A stretch of 30,903 nt of DNA, taken from the NCBI GenBank assembly GCA_947486475.1, contig CANKTR010000009.1, forward strand, positions 1 to 30,903. Direction: 5' to 3'. This DNA comes from Microbacteriaceae bacterium (GTDB lineage Bacteria; Actinomycetota; Actinomycetes; Actinomycetales; Microbacteriaceae). Positions 15,905-26,439 of the stretch are shown piece after piece. The translations under genes were made by a program, and so were the position numbers. Each line of letters opens with the position of its first letter. The stretch's first letter is position 1. Under the pieces are notes generated by a model that saw only the letters and a list, made by a program, of their open reading frames with translations, was not told where the DNA came from and did not search any database.

Positions 15905-16813
15905 TTACTTTTTCGAAACGAGAGCGTCTGCGCCGCCCACGATTTCGGAAATTTGCTGGGTGATTTCGGATTGACGCGCGTTGTTCGCGAGTCGGGTGTA
16001 GTTCTGGATGAGCTTGTCGGCGTTATCCGTCGCGCTCTTCATCGCCTTCTGACGGGCAGCGTGTTCCGCCGACGCTGAGGACAGCATCGCCGCGAACACA
16101 CGGTTTTCTACATAGACCGGCAGAAGTGCGTTGAGCACGTTCAACCCGTCTGGTTCGAACTCGTACAGGGGCAAAATGTCGGCACCGGTCGGGATGGGCG
16201 CGTCGTCGTCCGCCTCGACCACTTCGAGTGGCAGAAGGCGAAGCACCGTGGGCACCTGCGAGACGAGGTTCACGAAACGGTTGTACACGAGGTGAATCTC
16301 GTCGACTCCCGCGTCATCGTGGTCGCGCAGGAAGTGTTCGATGAGGGCTTGCGCAATCTCTTCCGCGGTTTCCACCTCGGGGCGGTCGGTGTTGCCAATC
16401 CAATCCCGTTCCCACTTGCGTTGACGGAAAGCGAAGTATTGAAGGGCTTTGCGACCGACCAGGTAGTAAACGACCTCTTTGCCTTCGCTCGTCAGTTTTT
16501 CCGTCAGTTCCCCTGCCTCGCGCAGAACCTGAGACGAGAACGCCCCCGCAAGTCCACGGTCCGACGTGAAGATCACGACGGCCGAACGACGGTGCACATC
16601 GGGCTGGGTGGTCAGCGGGTGGTCGACGTTCGACCCCACCGCGACCGCCGTCACTGCCCGCGTCAGCGCCCGAGTGTACGGAGCTGCCGCCGACATGCGC
16701 GCCTGTGCCTTCTGAATTCGCGAGGCCGAGATGAGTTCCATGGCACGCGTGATTTTCTTCGTGGTCTGTGCCGACTTGATTTTCTGTCGGTAGATGCGAA
16801 GTTGCGCTCCCAT
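15905..16813 (-). CDS. atpG: F1Fo ATP synthase subunit gamma
   Basis: 302 aa. Central rotor shaft of F1. The N-terminal helix ([33 protein letters not shown]) and C-terminal helix ([12 protein letters not shown]...[22 protein letters not shown]) form the coiled coil that enters the alpha3-beta3 head. A Rossmann-like middle domain includes [13 protein letters not shown]. The ATG follows a strong GGAGGGG-type ribosome binding site. It lies 21 bases before atpD and 28 bases after atpA. Confidence 0.98.
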   Translation of the reverse strand: MGAQLRIYRQKIKSAQTTKKITRAMELISASRIQKAQARMSAAAPYTRALTRAVTAVAVGSNVDHPLTTQPDVHRRSAVVIFTSDRGLAGAFSSQVLREAGELTEKLTSEGKEVVYYLVGRKALQYFAFRQRKWERDWIGNTDRPEVETAEEIAQALIEHFLRDHDDAGVDEIHLVYNRFVNLVSQVPTVLRLLPLEVVEADDDAPIPTGADILPLYEFEPDGLNVLNALLPVYVENRVFAAMLSSASAEHAARQKAMKSATDNADKLIQNYTRLANNARQSEITQQISEIVGGADALVSKK

Positions 16814-16841
16814 TGTTCCCCTCCTCTCGTGTTACGACGAA

Positions 16842-18479
16842 TTACTTGCGCTTGCGCGGCTTGACGATTTTGGCTTGTTCGACCTCGTCGGCAGGAAGAG
16901 CGTCGAACTCCTCCGAACCGGCCTTGGTTCCACCCTTGCCGCCCTGGAAGGAGGTGATGAACGTGTCGATCTGCTTTTCGAGTTCGGCCTCGGTCGCGTC
17001 ATCCAGAACATTCGTCGAGCGAAGTGTGTCGAGAATCTTCGTGTTACGACGAAGGTGCTCGAGCAATTCGCGCTCGAATCGAAGGACGTCCGTCACCTCG
17101 AGCGTGTCGAGCTTGCCCTTGGTTCCGGCCCAGATCGAGACGACCTGTTCCTCGACGGGGTACGGCGAGTACTGCGGCTGACGCAACAGTTCGGTCAGGC
17201 GTGCGCCACGAGCGAGCTGGCGGCGGCTGGCGGCGTCAAGGTCCGAGGCGAACATCGCGAACGCTTCGAGCGAACGGTACTGAGCGAGTTCCAACTTGAG
17301 CGTTCCGGACACCTTCTTGATCGACTTGACCTGAGCGTCACCACCCACACGCGACACCGAGATACCGACGTCGACAGCGGGTCGCTGGTTTGCGTTGAAG
17401 AGGTCCGACTGGAGGAAGATTTGTCCGTCCGTGATCGAGATGACGTTTGTCGGGATATACGCCGAAACGTCGTTCGCCTTGGTCTCGATGATGGGAAGTC
17501 CCGTCATCGAACCCGCTCCGAGCTCGTCGGACAGTTTGGCGCAACGCTCGAGCAGACGAGAGTGCAAGTAGAACACGTCACCGGGGTATGCCTCACGTCC
17601 CGGCGGACGACGCAACAGCAGCGACACGGCGCGGTACGCCTCGGCCTGCTTCGACAGGTCATCGAAAATGATGAGGACGTGCTTGCCGGCGTACATCCAG
17701 TGCTGGCCAATCGCAGAACCGGTGTACGGCGCGAGGTACTTGAAGCCCGCGGGGTCGGACGCAGGAGCGGCGACGATGGTCGTGTACGCCATGGCGCCGG
17801 CTTCTTCGAGGGCGCCCTTCACCGCGGCGATGGTCGAACCCTTCTGACCGATGGCGACATAGATGCAACGAACCTGCTTGTTCGTGTCGCCCGACTCCCA
17901 GTTCGCCTTCTGGTTGATGATGGTGTCGACGGCGATAGCGGTCTTACCCGTCTGGCGGTCACCAATGATGAGCTGGCGCTGGCCGCGGCCGACGGGAATC
18001 ATCGCGTCGATTGCCTTGATCCCAGTCTGCAGCGGTTCGTGAACCGACTTACGCGCCATCACACCCGGAGCCTGAAGTTCGAGAGCGCGTCGACCGTCGG
18101 TCTTGATCGTGCCCAGACCGTCGATGGGGTTTCCGAGCGGGTCGATGACCCGACCGAGGTAGCCCTCACCGACGGGAACCGAGAGGACCTCGCCCGTGCG
18201 GGTGACTTCTTGACCCGCCTGAACCCCCGAGAACTCACCCAGGACGACGACACCGATGGAGTCTTCGTCGAGGTTCAGCGCGAGTCCGAGGGTGCCGTCC
18301 GCAAACTTGATGAGTTCGTTCGCCATGACGCCGGGGAGTCCGTCGACGTGGGCGATACCGTCACCCGCGTCGATGACGTGTCCGACCTCTTTCGCGCTCG
18401 ACTTCGACGGCTCGTACGACTTCGCGAAGTCGCCGAGCGCCTTGCGGATGTCGTCCGGGTTGATTGTCAATTCAGCCAT
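16842..18479 (-). CDS. atpA: F1Fo ATP synthase subunit alpha
   Basis: 545 aa. Non-catalytic nucleotide-binding subunit of F1. Walker A is GDRQTGKT (173-180), and the [17 protein letters not shown] and [15 protein letters not shown] motifs with the catalytic-site arginine finger are present. The start at 18479 ([15 protein letters not shown], with AAGGGA upstream) is the family start; the frame stays open further upstream, but that is antisense to the atpH end. The C-terminus ends in a Lys/Arg-rich tail (VKPRKRK), common in actinobacteria. Confidence 0.98.
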   Translation of the reverse strand: MAELTINPDDIRKALGDFAKSYEPSKSSAKEVGHVIDAGDGIAHVDGLPGVMANELIKFADGTLGLALNLDEDSIGVVVLGEFSGVQAGQEVTRTGEVLSVPVGEGYLGRVIDPLGNPIDGLGTIKTDGRRALELQAPGVMARKSVHEPLQTGIKAIDAMIPVGRGQRQLIIGDRQTGKTAIAVDTIINQKANWESGDTNKQVRCIYVAIGQKGSTIAAVKGALEEAGAMAYTTIVAAPASDPAGFKYLAPYTGSAIGQHWMYAGKHVLIIFDDLSKQAEAYRAVSLLLRRPPGREAYPGDVFYLHSRLLERCAKLSDELGAGSMTGLPIIETKANDVSAYIPTNVISITDGQIFLQSDLFNANQRPAVDVGISVSRVGGDAQVKSIKKVSGTLKLELAQYRSLEAFAMFASDLDAASRRQLARGARLTELLRQPQYSPYPVEEQVVSIWAGTKGKLDTLEVTDVLRFERELLEHLRRNTKILDTLRSTNVLDDATEAELEKQIDTFITSFQGGKGGTKAGSEEFDALPADEVEQAKIVKPRKRK

Positions 18480-18501
18480 TGTTTTTCCCTTTGTGTGGCG
18501 G

Positions 18502-19284
18502 TTAGCCCGCGAGTTTCGACGAGAGTTCGGTGAGGCGCGAGCGGATGCTCGCGTCAATGGTGTCGTCTCCGACTTGGACCGTGAAGCCTCCGACGATGGT
18601 GTCGTCGACGATTTCATCGATGTGGTGGTCGCGACCGAATCGTGCTCGGAGTACCGACGCGATGCGGTCACGCTGTGCGGCGTCGAGAGGTGATGCGACG
18701 GTCACGATCGCAACCCCGCGTCCCTGTTGGTCCGCGACGATTCCCTGCGCCTCAGCGAGAAGGGTCCGAATTCGGCGCCCCCGAGGTTGGCTGACGAGGT
18801 GGCGAACGATTTCGGTCGTCGATTCGCTCGCCCCTTTCAGGATCGCACCGGCGAGTTCACGCTTGGCCTCTGCCCCGCCTCGTTTGGCGCTGAGCGCGAG
18901 TTCGAGTTCGGGGTTCGCGGCCACGCTGCGGGCGACGGTGAAAAGTTCCGCCTCAATCGCATCGGTGGATCCGCTCGCAATCACGCGCAGCCCGATTTCT
19001 TCGATTCCCGCGAGCATCTCGTCCGCGGAAGACCAGCGTTCTCCGACGATGACGTGCACAAGCGATTTCGCCGAGGAATCGATTGCGCCGACAACGCTGT
19101 CGATCAAGGTCGCCTTGGCTTTCGCATCAGCGACGGGGTTAGCAAGTGCAGCACGCAGCGCCGGGTTTGACCCGATGGCGCGACCAACGGACAGAATCGC
19201 GGCCCCAGCCACGACGCTCAATCCGTTCGACTTCGCGACCGCGGCTTTAGCCGAGATCATCGCGACGCGTGATGCGCTTCCCAT
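18502..19284 (-). CDS. atpH: F1Fo ATP synthase subunit delta
   Basis: 260 aa, the longer actinobacterial version of the peripheral-stalk subunit that fixes the F1 head to subunit b. The conserved C-terminal block ([37 protein letters not shown] ... [32 protein letters not shown], shown only in part) is typical. The ATG shares one base with the atpF stop (TAATG). Confidence 0.96.
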   Translation of the reverse strand: MGSASRVAMISAKAAVAKSNGLSVVAGAAILSVGRAIGSNPALRAALANPVADAKAKATLIDSVVGAIDSSAKSLVHVIVGERWSSADEMLAGIEEIGLRVIASGSTDAIEAELFTVARSVAANPELELALSAKRGGAEAKRELAGAILKGASESTTEIVRHLVSQPRGRRIRTLLAEAQGIVADQQGRGVAIVTVASPLDAAQRDRIASVLRARFGRDHHIDEIVDDTIVGGFTVQVGDDTIDASIRSRLTELSSKLAG

Positions 19285-19835
19285 TATTTTTTCTTCTCGT
19301 TCTTTTCGATATCAGCGAGGAAACGATCGACGACGGCGGAGGAGGACTTCGCGTCCTTGACCTGTTCTCCGATAACGCGACCGGCGAGTTCCAGAGCGAG
19401 TTGCCCGACCTCGGATCGAAGCGACTGAATCGCCGCAAGGCGCTCGACTTCGATTTGCTGTTGGGCTTTGGCGGTGATCGCCGCTGCGTCCGCCGATGCC
19501 TGGTGTTTCAACTCCGCAAGAATGAGGGCACCCTCCGAGCGCGCCTTGTCCTTGATGTCGGCGGCTTCCGCGCGCGCCTCCTGCAAGAGAGCGTTGTACT
19601 TGTCGAGAGCGACCGCCGCTTCTTTCTGCGCCGATTCCGCGAGAGCTATTCCGCCTTCGATTTTCTCGGCTCGGGCGTCGAGTGTCTTTTGCATGTTTGG
19701 AAGAACGATCTTCCAGAACAAGAAGAGCACGATGGCGAAAGGAATAATCGACCAGACGATGTCGTAAATCGCCGGGAGAAGGGGGTTCGGAACGGCCTCA
19801 GCCGATTCCTCCGCCCACACGAACGCATGCAGCAT
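19284..19835 (-). CDS. atpF: F1Fo ATP synthase subunit b
   Basis: 183 aa. Peripheral stalk subunit: one membrane helix near residues 22-46 (IYDIVWSIIPFAIVLFLFWK) followed by a long Ala/Glu/Lys/Arg-rich helix that dimerises and reaches F1. AAGGA lies upstream of the ATG at 19835. The stop overlaps atpH by one base, implying coupled translation. Confidence 0.96.
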   Translation of the reverse strand: MLHAFVWAEESAEAVPNPLLPAIYDIVWSIIPFAIVLFLFWKIVLPNMQKTLDARAEKIEGGIALAESAQKEAAVALDKYNALLQEARAEAADIKDKARSEGALILAELKHQASADAAAITAKAQQQIEVERLAAIQSLRSEVGQLALELAGRVIGEQVKDAKSSSAVVDRFLADIEKNEKKK

Positions 19836-19854
19836 GTCGATTCCTTGCTGTTAG

Positions 19855-20115
<261 letters not shown>

Positions 20116-20919
20116 TTAGTGCTCTTCCGCCAGCGCGAGCTGGAGGTAGACAGCGGTCAAGAGAGTGAAAACGTAGGCCTGAAGTACAGCGACCAAGATT
20201 TCAAAGAGTGAGAAGGCGATGCCGAACGCGAGGGTTCCCGCGCCACCAATATAGCCGTACCACTGGCCGACCCCGAGGACGAAGAAGTGGGTCGCCGAGA
20301 ACAGCAGGACGAGCAAGAGGTGACCGACGATCATGTTCATGAGCAGTCGAAGGGTGAGCGTCACGGGCCGCAGCACGAAGGTCGACAGAAGTTCGATGGG
20401 GGTGACGACGATGTAAAACGCCTTCGGCACACCCGACGGGAACAGGGCGTTTTTGAGGAACGCACCCGGATGCTTTTTCAAGCCCGCGTATATGAACGTG
20501 ATGTACGAGACGACCGCGAGCACGAGCGGAATTCCGATCACCGACGAGCCCGCGATGTTGAACCCGGGCACGATTCCGGTGATGTTGAGGAACAGCACGA
20601 GGAAGAAAATGGTGGTCAGAATCGGAAGAAAACGGCGACCGTCCTTTTTCCCGAGCAAGTCTTCGGCGATGTTGACGCGAACGAGGTCGAGAGCGATTTC
20701 GATGAGGCCCTGAAAACGACCCGGCACCACCTTCATGTTGCGGGTTCCGAGCCAGAACACGACGACGAGAAGTATGACCATGATCATTCGAATGATCATG
20801 ATGCGGTTCATCTCGAACGGCGTTCCGACGAACAAAACGGCCTCGGGGAAAAATTCGGCGATGGTGGGAGCGTGAAACGTAACGCCTTCAGAGAGAACGA
20901 GGCCGTTCAGTCCGTTCAC
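20116..20919 (-). CDS. atpB: F1Fo ATP synthase subunit a
   Basis: 267 aa. Membrane stator subunit with the two proton half-channels. The essential arginine is Arg191 in LTLRLLMNMIVGH; other family segments are LGTRNMKVVPGRFQGLIE and FLPILTTIFFLVLFLNITGIVPG. The GTG start at 20919 has AAGGAG five bases upstream, so it is well supported. A 57-base gap separates it from the AtpI-like gene and holds a small hairpin, making it a possible entry point for extra transcription. Confidence 0.97.
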   Translation of the reverse strand: MNGLNGLVLSEGVTFHAPTIAEFFPEAVLFVGTPFEMNRIMIIRMIMVILLVVVFWLGTRNMKVVPGRFQGLIEIALDLVRVNIAEDLLGKKDGRRFLPILTTIFFLVLFLNITGIVPGFNIAGSSVIGIPLVLAVVSYITFIYAGLKKHPGAFLKNALFPSGVPKAFYIVVTPIELLSTFVLRPVTLTLRLLMNMIVGHLLLVLLFSATHFFVLGVGQWYGYIGGAGTLAFGIAFSLFEILVAVLQAYVFTLLTAVYLQLALAEEH

Positions 20920-20965
20920 GTTGTCTCCTTGAGTCGAGCGCTACAGTGCGCTACATGGGCTCATA

Positions 20966-20979
20966 TAGGCACGAGCCTA
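20966..20979. promoter_or_regulatory. small hairpin between the atpI-like gene and atpB
   Basis: TAGGC (20966-20970) and GCCTA (20975-20979) pair with a 4-base loop over the stop codon of the atpI-like gene. It is followed on the minus strand by a TATATG stretch. It may be an attenuator, a processing site or part of an internal atpB promoter; the stem is short and the evidence slight. Confidence 0.25.
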
Positions 20980-21408
20980 CACCATGTCGACAATGGGAAC
21001 ACGAGCCCGCGAGATAGCAATCACGTCGCTCACCAGGGCTCCGAGCACCGCCGCGATCACGCAACTGAAGGCGATGACGGTGTCAAACGAATCGGAATTT
21101 CGGATGGCGAACGCGGCCACGAGAAACAGCACAAACTTGAGCAGCCACGCGCCCAGAACAATCCCGAAAAAGAGACCAGACGCGATGCTGCCACCGCTAG
21201 CCTTTTGGCCGATCAGGATGCTTCCCGCCGTGATTCCCATGAAAACGAAGGCCATCGCGCTGCCGACCAGAGCGCTCGAAACACCGATGGGGCCGACCAG
21301 CGCAAAGCCGATTCCGCCACCGACCACGGCGATGGCGACGGTCACTATCGCTCCGAGGAGAAGTGCGGTGCGAAGGGCCTTCGCCGCGAGTTGAACGGAA
21401 CTAGACAC
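20977..21408 (-). CDS. atpI: AtpI-like membrane protein
   Basis: 143 aa from the GTG at 21408, which has AGGAGG six bases upstream and overlaps the wecA end by 8 bases; another GTG seven codons earlier is less well placed. The protein has four hydrophobic segments. Its place before atpB matches the poorly conserved AtpI (subunit I), which in other bacteria helps assemble the c-ring or admit magnesium. Sequence identity in this family is low, so the call rests mainly on topology and gene order. Confidence 0.75.
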   Translation of the reverse strand: MSSSVQLAAKALRTALLLGAIVTVAIAVVGGGIGFALVGPIGVSSALVGSAMAFVFMGITAGSILIGQKASGGSIASGLFFGIVLGAWLLKFVLFLVAAFAIRNSDSFDTVIAFSCVIAAVLGALVSDVIAISRARVPIVDMV

Positions 21409-22528
21409 GGGTGTCCTCCTCGATGTCACCGAACAGATTGATGGGTTTCTCGCGTCCGAGTGGCGCGATGGTGAGAACGGTCGTGACGATCAGCCCGACC
21501 GCAACGATTCCCGTCGCGATGGGCCAGTCGACAAACACGAACAGGTAGGCACCGACGGCCACCACGAGAGTCCATGCATACAGGATCAGGACCGCCTGGA
21601 AGTGGGTGTGCCCCATGTCTAGCAGGCGGTGGTGGAGGTGCTTGCGATCGGCCGCAAACGGGGACTGCCCGTTGAGGATTCGACGGGTCACCGCGAGAAC
21701 GAAGTCGACCAGAGGCACGACGAGAACCGCGAGCGGGAGGGCGAGCGGGATGAACGCCGGAACCAGTTGTCCCGGGTCGATGCGGGTCGGGTCAACCTGA
21801 CCGGTCACCGAGATCGTCGAGGCGGCGAGGACGAGTCCGATGACCAACGCCCCCGAGTCCCCCATAAACATTTTGGCGGGGTACCAGTTGACGGGCAGGA
21901 ATCCGATCAACGCGCCGCACAGGGCGGCGGTCAAGAGAGTCGCGAGGTTGAAGTAGCTGGTTTGCCCGGGCCCGGTGGCGAGATAGTGCGAATACAGGAA
22001 GAACACCGAACCCGCGATCAGGGTGACGCCCGCCACCAGCCCATCGAGGCCGTCGATGAAGTTGATGGCGTTCATGACGAGGACGACGGAGAGGACGGTC
22101 AGGATGAGCGACATCGTCGGCGACAAGAGCGCGATGGTGCCGAAGGGAAGGCTCACGATTTGAACCCCGGACCACGCGAGGATTCCGGCTGCGATGATTT
22201 GTGCCGCCAGTTTGACGAGCCAGTTGAGGTCGATGAGGTCATCGATGACACCGACCACGGCCATCAACACGATTCCGACGCCGATTCCGACGACGGGCAT
22301 GGGGTCCACGAAGATTTTCTGGAAGACCGGTAGGAATGCCGCGACAATCAGCCCGGCGCCGAGCCCCAGGACAATCGCCACCCCGCCGAGCCGCGGTGTG
22401 GGAGTGGTGTGGACGTCGCGCTCGCGGATTCCGGGGTAAATCGCGAACCGATGGCTCAGCCACAGCAGAGCCTGCGACCCGATGAAGGAAATGACCGCCG
22501 AAATGATTCCGATGAAAACGTAGTTCAT
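21401..22528 (-). CDS. wecA: undecaprenyl-phosphate N-acetylglucosaminyl 1-phosphate transferase (WecA/TagO type)
   Basis: 375 aa, polytopic membrane enzyme of the MraY/WecA/TagO superfamily, which transfers a sugar-1-phosphate from UDP to undecaprenyl phosphate to begin wall polymer synthesis. Motifs are TPRLGG (45-49), the Mg-binding DD at 96-97 (GVIDDLIDL), NFIDGLDGL (156-164), MFMGDSGAL and the cytosolic HLHHRLLD histidine motif that marks the WecA/TagO branch rather than MraY. The ATG overlaps the sua5 stop (ATGA). Its place before the ATP synthase genes is the usual actinobacterial arrangement. Confidence 0.93.
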   Translation of the reverse strand: MNYVFIGIISAVISFIGSQALLWLSHRFAIYPGIRERDVHTTPTPRLGGVAIVLGLGAGLIVAAFLPVFQKIFVDPMPVVGIGVGIVLMAVVGVIDDLIDLNWLVKLAAQIIAAGILAWSGVQIVSLPFGTIALLSPTMSLILTVLSVVLVMNAINFIDGLDGLVAGVTLIAGSVFFLYSHYLATGPGQTSYFNLATLLTAALCGALIGFLPVNWYPAKMFMGDSGALVIGLVLAASTISVTGQVDPTRIDPGQLVPAFIPLALPLAVLVVPLVDFVLAVTRRILNGQSPFAADRKHLHHRLLDMGHTHFQAVLILYAWTLVVAVGAYLFVFVDWPIATGIVAVGLIVTTVLTIAPLGREKPINLFGDIEEDTRV

Positions 22529-23187
22529 GCGTCACCCTCGATGGCTCCGACGATGGCGCGAATGGCGTCGCGCGACACGGTTCCGTCGCGCAACACGCGC
22601 AGGGGTTTTCCCGTCACGGTGGGGGTTGCATCCACGATGGTCGAGCCGACGCGTGAACCGGAGGATTCTCCGCTGTCGAGGTAGACCGCGATTCGGTCGC
22701 CGAGAGCGTCGTGGGCCTCTGTTGCTGTGAGCGCGGCGGGTTTCCCGGTGAGGTTAGCGCTCGACACCGCGAGCGGACCGGATTCGCGAAGAATCTCGAG
22801 GGTGATTGCGTGGTCGGGCATGCGAAGTGCGGCCGTCCCGTTCGTGTCCCCGAGGTCCCATGCGAGAGTTGTCCGCGCTGGAACAACGATGGTGAGTCCC
22901 CCCGGCCAGAACGCCTCGGCCAGCGCGCGCATCTCGGGGGTGACCTGTTCAGCGAGTGCGTCGAGCGTCTCGATGCCCGGCACGAGAACGGGCGGGGGTG
23001 ACGTCCGCCCACGGCCTTTCGCATCAAGAAGTTTCTGGACAGCGGCTGGGTTGAACGCATCCGCGGCGACCCCGTAGACCGTGTCGGTCGGAAGCACAAT
23101 GAGGTCGCCTCGGCCCACCGCTCGACGCGCAAGCCGCAGCCCCGTCAGCGCCTCTGCCGTGTCGAGGCAATCATAGATTGTGACCAT
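22525..23187 (-). CDS. tsaC: L-threonylcarbamoyladenylate synthase (Sua5/YrdC/TsaC)
   Basis: 220 aa. Makes threonylcarbamoyl-AMP from threonine, bicarbonate and ATP, the first step to the t6A37 base of tRNAs reading ANN codons. Family segments are IVLPTDTVYGVAADAF (near residue 31), AFWPGGLTIVVPA, and GPLAVSSANLTGKPAA; the protein is the short YrdC-domain form. The start has no ribosome binding site; a TAAACT box ends 7 bases upstream (23200-23195), so it may also be read from a leaderless internal promoter. The stop overlaps wecA by four bases. Confidence 0.94.
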   Translation of the reverse strand: MVTIYDCLDTAEALTGLRLARRAVGRGDLIVLPTDTVYGVAADAFNPAAVQKLLDAKGRGRTSPPPVLVPGIETLDALAEQVTPEMRALAEAFWPGGLTIVVPARTTLAWDLGDTNGTAALRMPDHAITLEILRESGPLAVSSANLTGKPAALTATEAHDALGDRIAVYLDSGESSGSRVGSTIVDATPTVTGKPLRVLRDGTVSRDAIRAIVGAIEGDA

Positions 23188-23194
23188 CTCAACC

Positions 23195-23200
23195 AGTTTA
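23195..23200 (-). promoter_or_regulatory. candidate internal -10 box before sua5
   Basis: TAAACT on the minus strand ends 7 bases before the ATG at 23187, in the 24-base gap after prmC. The gene lacks a Shine-Dalgarno sequence, so a leaderless transcript is possible. No good -35 is visible. Confidence 0.35.
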
Positions 23201-23211
23201 GCGATGGACGG

Positions 23212-24069
23212 TCACCGCACCGCGGTGAGTGCCCGTTCGCGGTGGAGCAGATCAGTGTGCGTGGTCGTCATCCCGAAACCGGCCTCGGCGGCAATCGCTC
23301 GGACCGCTGCGCCCTGACCATCGGCGTGTTCGACCACGAGTGTTCCGCCCGGACGCAGCAGTCGCGCCGCACGGGCGATGAAGACGCGAAGGTCACGCAA
23401 ACCATCGGGTCCCCCGAACAATGCGGACTCCGGGTCGTACCCGAGAACCTCCGCATCGACCGGCTTGTCGGCATCGGGAATATACGGAGGATTGGCCACG
23501 ACGACATCGACCGTTCCATCCAGTTCGGGAAGTGCCGTGGCCGCGTCCCCCCGCACGAGAGTGACCCGTCCGTCCGGGTATCGCGCGATGTTCCGTTCGG
23601 CCCACGCCGCCGCGAGGGGGAAAAGTTCGATGGCGTAGACCTCGGCGTTGGGCACCTCGGTTGCCAGTGCTAGTGCGAGCGCGCCGGTTCCTGTCCCCAT
23701 ATCGACGGCCCGCGGGGTCGCCGACGGGACCTGTCGTAGTGCTTCGATCGCCCATTCGGCGACGAGTTCCGTTTCGGGCCGGGGCACAAGCACCCCGGGT
23801 CCAACCTCGAGCACGAGGTGGCGAAACGGCGATTCACCGGTGATGTGCTGCAGCGGCTCGCGCGCCTCACGGCGAAGTGCCAACAGTTCGATGCGGGCGA
23901 CCACGTCGGCGTCGAGTTCCGCACCCATGAAGGCTTTCGTGGCGACTTCACCGCGGGTCCAGCCGGTCACGTGGCCGACGAGCAATTCGGCGTCCGCCAG
24001 AGCGGACTCGATTCCCGCTCGACCAAAACGATCCGCCAGATCACTCACCAGCGTGCCGACGGTGGTCAC
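23212..24069 (-). CDS. prmC: peptide chain release factor N5-glutamine methyltransferase
   Basis: 285 aa. Methylates the glutamine of the GGQ motif in release factors, using S-adenosylmethionine. It has an N-terminal helical domain, then PRPET (97-101), the SAM-binding DMGTGTGA (123-130) and the catalytic NPPY (193-196). The GTG start at 24069 overlaps the prfA stop (GTGA); the open frame beyond it is antisense-like shadow of prfA. The tight coupling to its substrate gene prfA is the classical arrangement. Confidence 0.95.
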   Translation of the reverse strand: MTTVGTLVSDLADRFGRAGIESALADAELLVGHVTGWTRGEVATKAFMGAELDADVVARIELLALRREAREPLQHITGESPFRHLVLEVGPGVLVPRPETELVAEWAIEALRQVPSATPRAVDMGTGTGALALALATEVPNAEVYAIELFPLAAAWAERNIARYPDGRVTLVRGDAATALPELDGTVDVVVANPPYIPDADKPVDAEVLGYDPESALFGGPDGLRDLRVFIARAARLLRPGGTLVVEHADGQGAAVRAIAAEAGFGMTTTHTDLLHRERALTAVR

Positions 24070-25151
24070 GATCCGGTGGACTCCGACAGGGCCTTCAGTC
24101 GGGCCTCTTCGTCGACAGTGATGCACGACTCGATGATGGGCTCGAGCGCGCCGTTCATCACCTGGTCGAGGTTGTAAGCCTTGTAACCGGTCCGGTGATC
24201 GGCGATTCGATTTTCGGGGAAGTTGTAGGTGCGAATTCGCTCGGAACGGTCCATCCCACGGATCTGGCTCTTGCGCGCGTCGCTCGCGACGGCGTCGCGC
24301 TCTTCCTGCTGGCGCGCGAGAAGCCGGGCACGCAGAACGCGCATCGCCGACTCCTTGTTCTGAATCTGGCTCTTCTCGTTCTGGCACGACACGACGATGC
24401 CGGTGGGAACGTGGGTGATGCGAACCGCCGAGTCGGTCGTGTTGACCGACTGTCCGCCCGGACCACCCGAGCGGAAGACGTCAATCCGAAGGTCGTTCGG
24501 GCTGATTTCGACTTCGTCGGGCTCGTCCACTTCGGGAAAAACCAGGACACCCGTCGTCGAGGTGTGAATTCGTCCTTGCGCCTCGGTCGCCGGGACGCGT
24601 TGCACCCGATGCACACCACCTTCGTATTTCAACCGGGCCCATGCTCCGTTGGCGGGGTCGGATGCGTTGGCCTTGATGGCAACTTGAACGTCCTTGAAGC
24701 CACCGAGATCGCTGTCGGTTTTGTCGAGGATTTCGACACGCCAGCCTCGGCTGTCCGCATACTGCGTGTACATCCGCAACAGGTCGGCGGCGAACAGGAA
24801 ACTTTCGGCCCCGCCCTCGCCACCCTTGATTTCCATGATGACGTCACGACCGTCGTCGGGATCCCGCGGTATGAGCAGTCGTCGCAGTTTTTCCTCGAGT
24901 TCGGTGACGCTCGCATCCATCGCGGGGATTTCCTGCGCGAACACCTCGTCGTCTTTCGCGAGTTCTTTCGCCGCGGCCAAATCCTCTCGAGCTGCGCTCA
25001 GAGCCTCGTGCGTCGTGACAATCTGGTTCAGTTCGGAATATCGTCGATTGAGTTTCTTGGCGCGCGCCGGATCGGCGTGAATCGCCGAATCGGCAAGATC
25101 CACCTGCAATTGCGCGTGTTCCGCAATCAGCCCATCAATCGATTCGAGCAC
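24066..25151 (-). CDS. prfA: peptide chain release factor 1
   Basis: 361 aa. Ends translation at UAA and UAG. The stop-codon reading motif is PAT (187-189, within [14 protein letters not shown]), which marks RF1 rather than RF2, and the catalytic GGQ lies at 232-234 ([10 protein letters not shown]). The GTG start at 25151 lies 8 bases after the stop of the rho-locus gene; no better start is near. Confidence 0.97.
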   Translation of the reverse strand: MLESIDGLIAEHAQLQVDLADSAIHADPARAKKLNRRYSELNQIVTTHEALSAAREDLAAAKELAKDDEVFAQEIPAMDASVTELEEKLRRLLIPRDPDDGRDVIMEIKGGEGGAESFLFAADLLRMYTQYADSRGWRVEILDKTDSDLGGFKDVQVAIKANASDPANGAWARLKYEGGVHRVQRVPATEAQGRIHTSTTGVLVFPEVDEPDEVEISPNDLRIDVFRSGGPGGQSVNTTDSAVRITHVPTGIVVSCQNEKSQIQNKESAMRVLRARLLARQQEERDAVASDARKSQIRGMDRSERIRTYNFPENRIADHRTGYKAYNLDQVMNGALEPIIESCITVDEEARLKALSESTGS

Positions 25152-25159
25152 GGTCGCCC

Positions 25160-26404
25160 TTAGAGCGTGACGACGGCGGTCGCGACGTCGAGAAGCTCGT
25201 CACGAACGACACCGGCGAATCCGGCGGTCTGATTGTCAACAGTCGCGATGACGGTCAGCGACCCACCCGTTTCGAGGGCGCGACCCGCACCGAAAAGGCG
25301 CTTGGCGGCCGAGAACACCGCGGAGTCGACGTTGCCGTCACCGAGCGGGCGTGATCCCTGAATCACGGCGAGTTGGTTTTTGGCGACGCGGGTCATCGAG
25401 TCGATAAGCACGACCACGTGGTGACCTTTTTCGACGAGGCGCTTGGCCCGTGCGATGGCGAGGTCGGCGACCGTGACGTGTTCGTCGGCGTGACGGTCGT
25501 ACGAGGACGCACTGACCTCACCGCGAACGCCGCGGGTCAAGGCGGTGACGTCTTCGGGGAGGCCTTCGGCCACGACCACCATGAGGTGCGCGTCCGTCGC
25601 GCTCGCCGAAATCTCGGCGGCGAGGTCGCGAATGACGGACGTTCGCGTGGCTCCGGCGGCGGCATCGACGAGGACGCGGTCACCCTTCTTCACGCCGGCA
25701 AAACGACCCGTCAATCCGAGTGCGTCGTGTGCGTGGACCGCAATCAGGTCCGTGAAGTCGTCACGCGTGACCGCTTCTTCCGGTGCGGCGCCATTGACGA
25801 AATCAATCGTCGCGAGCGCGTTGTACTTCTGGCGGTTCTGGAAGTCGTTGTCTCGCGGTTGACGAATCGCGCCCACAATGGCGTCCCCTTTGCGAAGGTT
25901 GTACTTCTTGACCTGTCCCAAAGCCACGTACACGTCGGCGGGGCTGGCGAGGTAGCCGGCGGTTCGGACGAACGCGTAGTTGTCGAGAATGTCGAGGATT
26001 CCGGCGACCGGGATGAGAACGTCGTCGTCGCTGACGCCATCAAAGTCGTCGTCACGACCGCGACCGCGCTTGCGGTTGCGCTGGCGATTGCGGCCATTGT
26101 CGGTCTGGGCGTCGTCCGCTTCCGGCGAGTCCGTTTGTTCGCCAGCGTCGCCGTCCGTCGAGGAAGCGGCGGTTGCGCGGCCACGACCGCGGCCCCGGGT
26201 TCGGCGACCAGCAGGAGCGTCCCCGTCAGCGGACGGATCGGCAGTCTCGCCGGGAGTGTCCGATGATTCCGAGGTCGTGGGTTCTCCGACGATGACCTCG
26301 ACAGGGGCGTCGGCGGACTTTTTCGTCGCGCGACGCGGTGCACGCGCGCGGACAGGCGCCTCGGTGGTGCTGTCGACAGACGTGTCTGTTGGTTCGTTTT
26401 CCAT
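25160..26404 (-). CDS. rho: Rho-like protein with intact RNA-binding domain but degenerate, truncated ATPase
   Basis: 414 aa at the normal rho position before prfA. Residues 1-125 are low-complexity acidic and Arg/Gly-rich; the usual N-terminal helical Rho_N bundle is not seen. Residues 126-205 are a clear cold-shock-like Rho RNA-binding domain ([21 protein letters not shown]). The ATPase part is recognisable ([29 protein letters not shown] as Walker B, Asp335) but Walker A is replaced by DAAAGATRT (247-255), with no GK[ST]; the DER motif reads AEG (279-281), and the Q-loop is altered. The protein ends at ATAVVTL, about 70 residues early compared with E. coli Rho, losing the R-loop pattern and arginine finger. 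The stop is 8 bases before prfA, so no hidden remainder fits. AAGGAG precedes the ATG. It probably binds RNA without translocating. Confidence 0.9.
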   Translation of the reverse strand: MENEPTDTSVDSTTEAPVRARAPRRATKKSADAPVEVIVGEPTTSESSDTPGETADPSADGDAPAGRRTRGRGRGRATAASSTDGDAGEQTDSPEADDAQTDNGRNRQRNRKRGRGRDDDFDGVSDDDVLIPVAGILDILDNYAFVRTAGYLASPADVYVALGQVKKYNLRKGDAIVGAIRQPRDNDFQNRQKYNALATIDFVNGAAPEEAVTRDDFTDLIAVHAHDALGLTGRFAGVKKGDRVLVDAAAGATRTSVIRDLAAEISASATDAHLMVVVAEGLPEDVTALTRGVRGEVSASSYDRHADEHVTVADLAIARAKRLVEKGHHVVVLIDSMTRVAKNQLAVIQGSRPLGDGNVDSAVFSAAKRLFGAGRALETGGSLTVIATVDNQTAGFAGVVRDELLDVATAVVTL

Positions 26405-26439
26405 GCATTACTCCTTGATGTGTCACACCACCCGGACCA

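Noticed and set aside
16794..18533. 579-aa open frame on the plus strand
   Set aside because: It is exactly antisense to atpA and is rich in Arg, Val and Asp as expected from the mirror frame of a GC-rich gene; it has no family resemblance.
18480..18671. 64-residue N-terminal extension of AtpA
   Set aside because: The frame is open but Ser/Arg/Thr-rich, lies over the end of atpH, and the family start with a ribosome binding site is at 18479.
20287..22333. plus-strand open frames of 384 and 234 aa
   Set aside because: Antisense to atpB, the atpI-like gene and wecA; extremely charged sequence typical of the reverse of membrane protein genes.
24070..24387. 106-residue N-terminal extension of PrmC
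   Set aside because: Lies over prfA in another frame; the GTG overlapping the prfA stop gives the normal PrmC length.
25152..25165. frameshift or split gene hiding the missing Rho C-terminus
   Set aside because: Only 8 bases separate the stop from the prfA GTG, prfA is complete, and Walker A is lost well before the end, so a single indel cannot explain the protein.
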